Assembly: GCA_022495005.1 (NCBI GenBank)
Contig: JAGYXB010000557.1
Coordinates: 1,612,001 to 1,676,000 of the forward strand
Reading direction: 5' to 3'
Length of the DNA stretch: 64,000 nt
Origin: Rhyacophila brunnea
Taxonomy: Eukaryota; Arthropoda; Insecta; Trichoptera; Rhyacophilidae
The first letter of the stretch is position 1. Each line of letters begins with the position of its first letter. This document shows positions 60,650 to 64,000 of the stretch, piece after piece. The notes beneath the pieces were generated by a model. It did no database searches and was not told the DNA's origin. It saw nothing but the letters and a program-made list of their open reading frames with translations. The position numbers were made by a program, and so were the translations under genes.

Positions 60650-61373
60650 TAGGGATTCCAATCCCGGGATCCTGAGCTATTTTTGATACCTATGAATCTC
60701 GGGATTGATAAACATAATCCCGGGATTTCGGGATTAATGTTTTTATCAATTTTTATGGAAAATAAAATAAAAGCGAAAATATAACAGAAAAAAATACTTT
60801 TAATAAAAAATAACTACATTAGAAATAAACTGAGTTTGAATGAAGTTTGATTTATACCCATGTGTAGGTTGCCGATTCATTTTATTTTTTCACATGAATT
60901 ATTAAAAATGAGAAAGGTTGGAAAAACAATGCTTCGCACTTTTAACAAAGTAATTCCACCATGATATCATACGTTTTACGGCAGTTTCATATTTGGCTGA
61001 CTAATTAGATTTATGAAGCGGAAAGGCCATAAGTACGTTAATCCATTCATTAAGTCTTTACTATCAGAAACAGCAATCTCCTATTAAATTCACATTATTA
61101 TTTATATTAAAATATTATTTACTCCATTAAACTTGTGCATTTCCAAGATTGAACGTATACAATATTAATAATAAATGTCTTAAATAGTACCTATAAATTA
61201 TATGTACTAGATTTATTTTTGACCGATTTTAACAATGTTATTTGTAAATATAAAAATTTTATATTAACAATGGAAAAATGCCAATCCCGGGACCAGTCCC
61301 GGAATCCCGGGATTGTCAAATTGTAATCCCGAAATCCCGGGATCAGAATTTTGGCTCGGGATTGGATTCCCTA
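60650..61373 (-). mobile_element. hAT-type MITE with TAGGGAATCC ends, copy 2 (inverted)
   Basis: Same family as the element at 3377 but in the opposite orientation; the interior matches its reverse complement over essentially the whole length. It has a perfect 8-bp duplication GCCAAAGG (60642-60649 and 61374-61381). Length is 724 bp. No transposase is encoded. Confidence 0.9.
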
Positions 61374-61381
61374 GCCAAAGG

Positions 61382-63260
61382 GACCCGCAATAAATTTAGC
61401 AGAATGCGTATATTAATATGCCATTTTGGTAGTAGGTAGCTGTATTCAGCTATAAAGTAACATTTTGTTTATTTTAATAATAACAAAGTTTCATAGAACT
61501 AGTTCGGAGGACTCCGATTATCTGGGACCAAACTATACGTGGGTCACGAAATTTTTTGACATGAGTATGTACATACATATTCAGCGTGTACCTGTTTAAT
61601 TATACATCTACAAATGTTGGTAGGGAGAAAATATGTTGCACACAGTCACGAAGTCACGTTTTTGGAGAATTCTAATTTAAACTGAAAAAAAACTTGCAAG
61701 ATTACACAAGTTGTGCATTTTAAAATGGCCATGTTGTACGTGGCGGCAGGCAATTTATCTTGCTCCAAACTCACAAACTGTATATGGGCCAATGGTGCTT
61801 TCTCCATATTTTTCAGTTTATCTATGTAGTGCCTACATAGTTTTTTCACAACGAAACATCTAATAAATATAAAGTTTTTAAAAAAAGTAAATTACCTGAG
61901 CGAAATTTAAAATAACAGACTTGAAGAAAATGCACCTTGAAATAATAACGTTTATGTAATTATCACTATGTATAAAATTGTATGTTTTTTGTTTTCATTT
62001 TTTTTTCTGTATGAAACTGTTCTTAAGTAAGTTTTAATTAAAATTTTTTAATATTATTTTATATATTCTCTTCTCTCTTGTGAGCGTAATATTTGTTATA
62101 ATGTAAATCTCATGTTGCGTACGTCTTGAATTTAGATTTGCTATATTCACAATGTTTTGTTTTCTTAAATAAATAAATAAATATAAATCACGACAAAATA
62201 CAAAACGTAAAATGTCAATTGCAAACTCAAATGGTAATATTACCGGATATATTATTTTATTATGCAACATATTGTAATTTTCTATTTAAAAAAATTCTTT
62301 GCAATTTTATAACGACGACATTTTACAATTATTACACTATTTTTTGGTATTAATAATTTATGTTTATATAATTTTATACACTTCAGATAGGTATAAATAT
62401 CTATTAGGTATAAAAAATAGTCAAATAAAGAATTTTACATTATTAAATCTTTATGAATTATTCTATGAATAAAAAATAGTTATAATTTGATAAAAATAAT
62501 AATTTATATGGTACGAAAAAGTGGGTTATCATTATGACACATATATAGTATTCCTACAACGTATATAGATTGTTAGGGCTTGTTCCAAATATACTCAAAG
62601 TTTTTAGTTATTTTTACGATACGTGGGCCCTTTAAGTTATAGGTTTATGAGTAAATTCATTTTATAATAAATTATACAAAGATATTATTTTTTGTACATC
62701 TGCATATTCATTGCTTAGGCTCCAAAATGGTAATTTACTTTCCGTATACTTTATTTAGAAAGTATATTATGCCCTGTCAACATTTTTTCTCTTGACACTA
62801 ATCAAAATAATTGATTAAGTACGTTATATTTCGCAAAATTCACTGAATTTTAGCAGCGTCGTTACAAAGTTAGTATAAAGGGTGGGTTTCTGATAAACAA
62901 GTGGGTATCAGCCCTTGCTTCATAGAACGCGTAAATTCGATTAATGAAAGGTGATAAAGAGGAATCTTCTTACGCCTTTTCCGAACGAAGGTAGAGCGTT
63001 ATACCCACCAGTGTAGATGTAGAACATATCAACCGGTTCGCTATATGCCCACATTAGATAACCCACGCAATTAAATTCAATGATTTTTCACTGATATCAC
63101 TGAGCTGTGTGTACTGGCAATCTTTTGACGTAAGCACCCAAATATTTTGTTGATTTTATTTTATACTGATATAGGGTTATTCAACTCGTGGTATGAATTT
63201 CACAGTGCTGTCATTTATTGCTTGTCAAATATTTCGCGCGTATTTTTTGATATATCGTCG
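61382..63260. other. No gene recognised
   Basis: AT-rich sequence with short tracts such as AAATAAATAAATAAAT near 62167. ORFs at 61646-61849 and 62034-62270 (-) have no recognisable domain. Confidence 0.5.
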
Positions 63261-63267
63261 TTGAGCA

Positions 63268-63525
63268 GACCCTTTTTGAGTTGCTCCGCTCCGGGACCTA
63301 ATATTTGCTCCAACTCCGCTCCAGGGTCTGCTCCGCTCCGGGTAAAAGGTTTTAATATGTATTATTATTATGCATATGTCAATTATTTTTTCTTTTAAAC
63401 ATTTAGTTTATTAGTATATTATAATAGTATTAGTTAGGAGCTCTACAAATTTTCGGTGCTCCGGGTAAAATCCCATTATTCGGTGCTCCGTGCTCCTGCT
63501 CCGAGCTCCGCTCCAACGCTCTGGT
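63268..63525. repeat. GCTCCGCTCC-rich low-complexity repeat
   Basis: Two clusters of GCTCCGCTCCGGG-type words (63280-63345 and 63455-63525) flank an AT-rich core. The GCTCC words resemble the internal part of the CTCGAAATGGACCGGA repeats. Confidence 0.5.
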
Positions 63526-63624
63526 TTAAGTTTAAATTATCAAATTTTTTTATATTAATCTTCCCTCATATATTAAACTTTATTAACATGTTACACTTGT
63601 GAGTTGGATCTTATTTGCAGAAAT

Positions 63625-63692
63625 ATGTCTAATTGGTAAAGCACACTTGCGTGAATATAGTGGGTGTGGGTTCGAGTCCCACCGGATGTCGT
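63625..63692 (+). mobile_element. tRNA-like SINE fragment
   Basis: AATTGGTAAAGCACACTTGCG followed by GTGGGTTCGAGTCCCACCGG (perfect B box and T-stem) resembles the right half of the SINE at 55222. Confidence 0.5.
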
Positions 63693-64000
63693 ATTTATTT
63701 TCAAAGATTTTTTCTAGTAGGTAGGTATATATATGAGTTCTTTTCAAATTATGTATATTAATTAAGTACCTACCTATATATTTACGAGCCGGCAAGAGCC
63801 CGTTCTTGAAGAAACACCACTGACTGCAAGGGCTATTCGCACAGTGGTAAAGTGGAAAATTTTCCAGTCAAATGGATATGTGTAATTGCGGACGGCTGGG
63901 CTCGGAGGGCGCTTTTACCCGGAGCTATTGGCGTGGCAGTAAAGCACCTGTTTGGTTTCTGTAATGGTCCCGCAACGACCGCAGGTGATAGACCTTTCAT

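Noticed and set aside
1..64000. CRISPR arrays, operons, Shine-Dalgarno sites, prophage or plasmid features
   Set aside because: None seen; gene structure with GT-AG introns, SINEs and MITEs is that of an animal nuclear genome.

Overview
This is AT-rich insect nuclear DNA, most probably from a moth or butterfly (Lepidoptera). The evidence is protein style (an alpha-esterase close to lepidopteran intracellular carboxylesterases, and a tandem array of CHK/ecdysteroid-kinase-like genes), abundant GGTACCTACC-type tracts, GT-AG introns, and a dense load of tRNA-derived SINEs, short inverted-repeat transposons and decayed non-LTR elements. There is no bacterial or viral gene organisation and no CRISPR array. 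Species cannot be named from the sequence.

Layout. 1-17.1 kb holds no recognisable host gene. It is repeats: a MITE with TGGCGAAG ends (773-1179), a hAT-type MITE with perfect target duplication (3377-4082), a second hAT-type MITE (8813-9356), SINE heads and a dead mariner transposase (14709-15095). 17.2-25.3 kb holds a carboxylesterase gene on +. Three exons (21973-25170) encode a complete 535-residue enzyme with an intact Ser-Glu-His triad. A candidate upstream exon (17271-17351) joins in frame and would add a mitochondrial-type presequence, giving 564 residues. The 4.6-kb intron between them carries a hAT MITE, another MITE and a broken RNase H of a non-LTR retrotransposon.

25.3-29.9 kb is empty apart from a SINE. 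29.9-47.6 kb holds three tandem CHK kinase-like genes on the minus strand (spans 29904-32578, 38154-40269, 45108-47588). All three have one phase-0 intron at the same place, just before the metal-binding DFQ motif, so they arose by local duplication. The first looks intact. The second has Asn in place of the DFQ Asp. The third has a one-base frameshift. Their introns and spacers are loaded with MITEs, including a 180-bp near-perfect palindrome just past the stop of the second kinase.

47.6-64 kb has no convincing host gene. It contains nested MITEs, inverted SINE copies, two degraded non-LTR fragments near 57 kb, one unidentified protein-like ORF (58114-58353) and an inverted second copy of the 3.4-kb hAT element (60650-61373).

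Function. Insect alpha-esterases and CHK kinase-like enzymes are both often tied to metabolism of dietary or hormonal compounds, so the window may be a small metabolic neighbourhood. That link is inference; no shared regulation is shown. All gene models are by eye from splice signals and family conservation.
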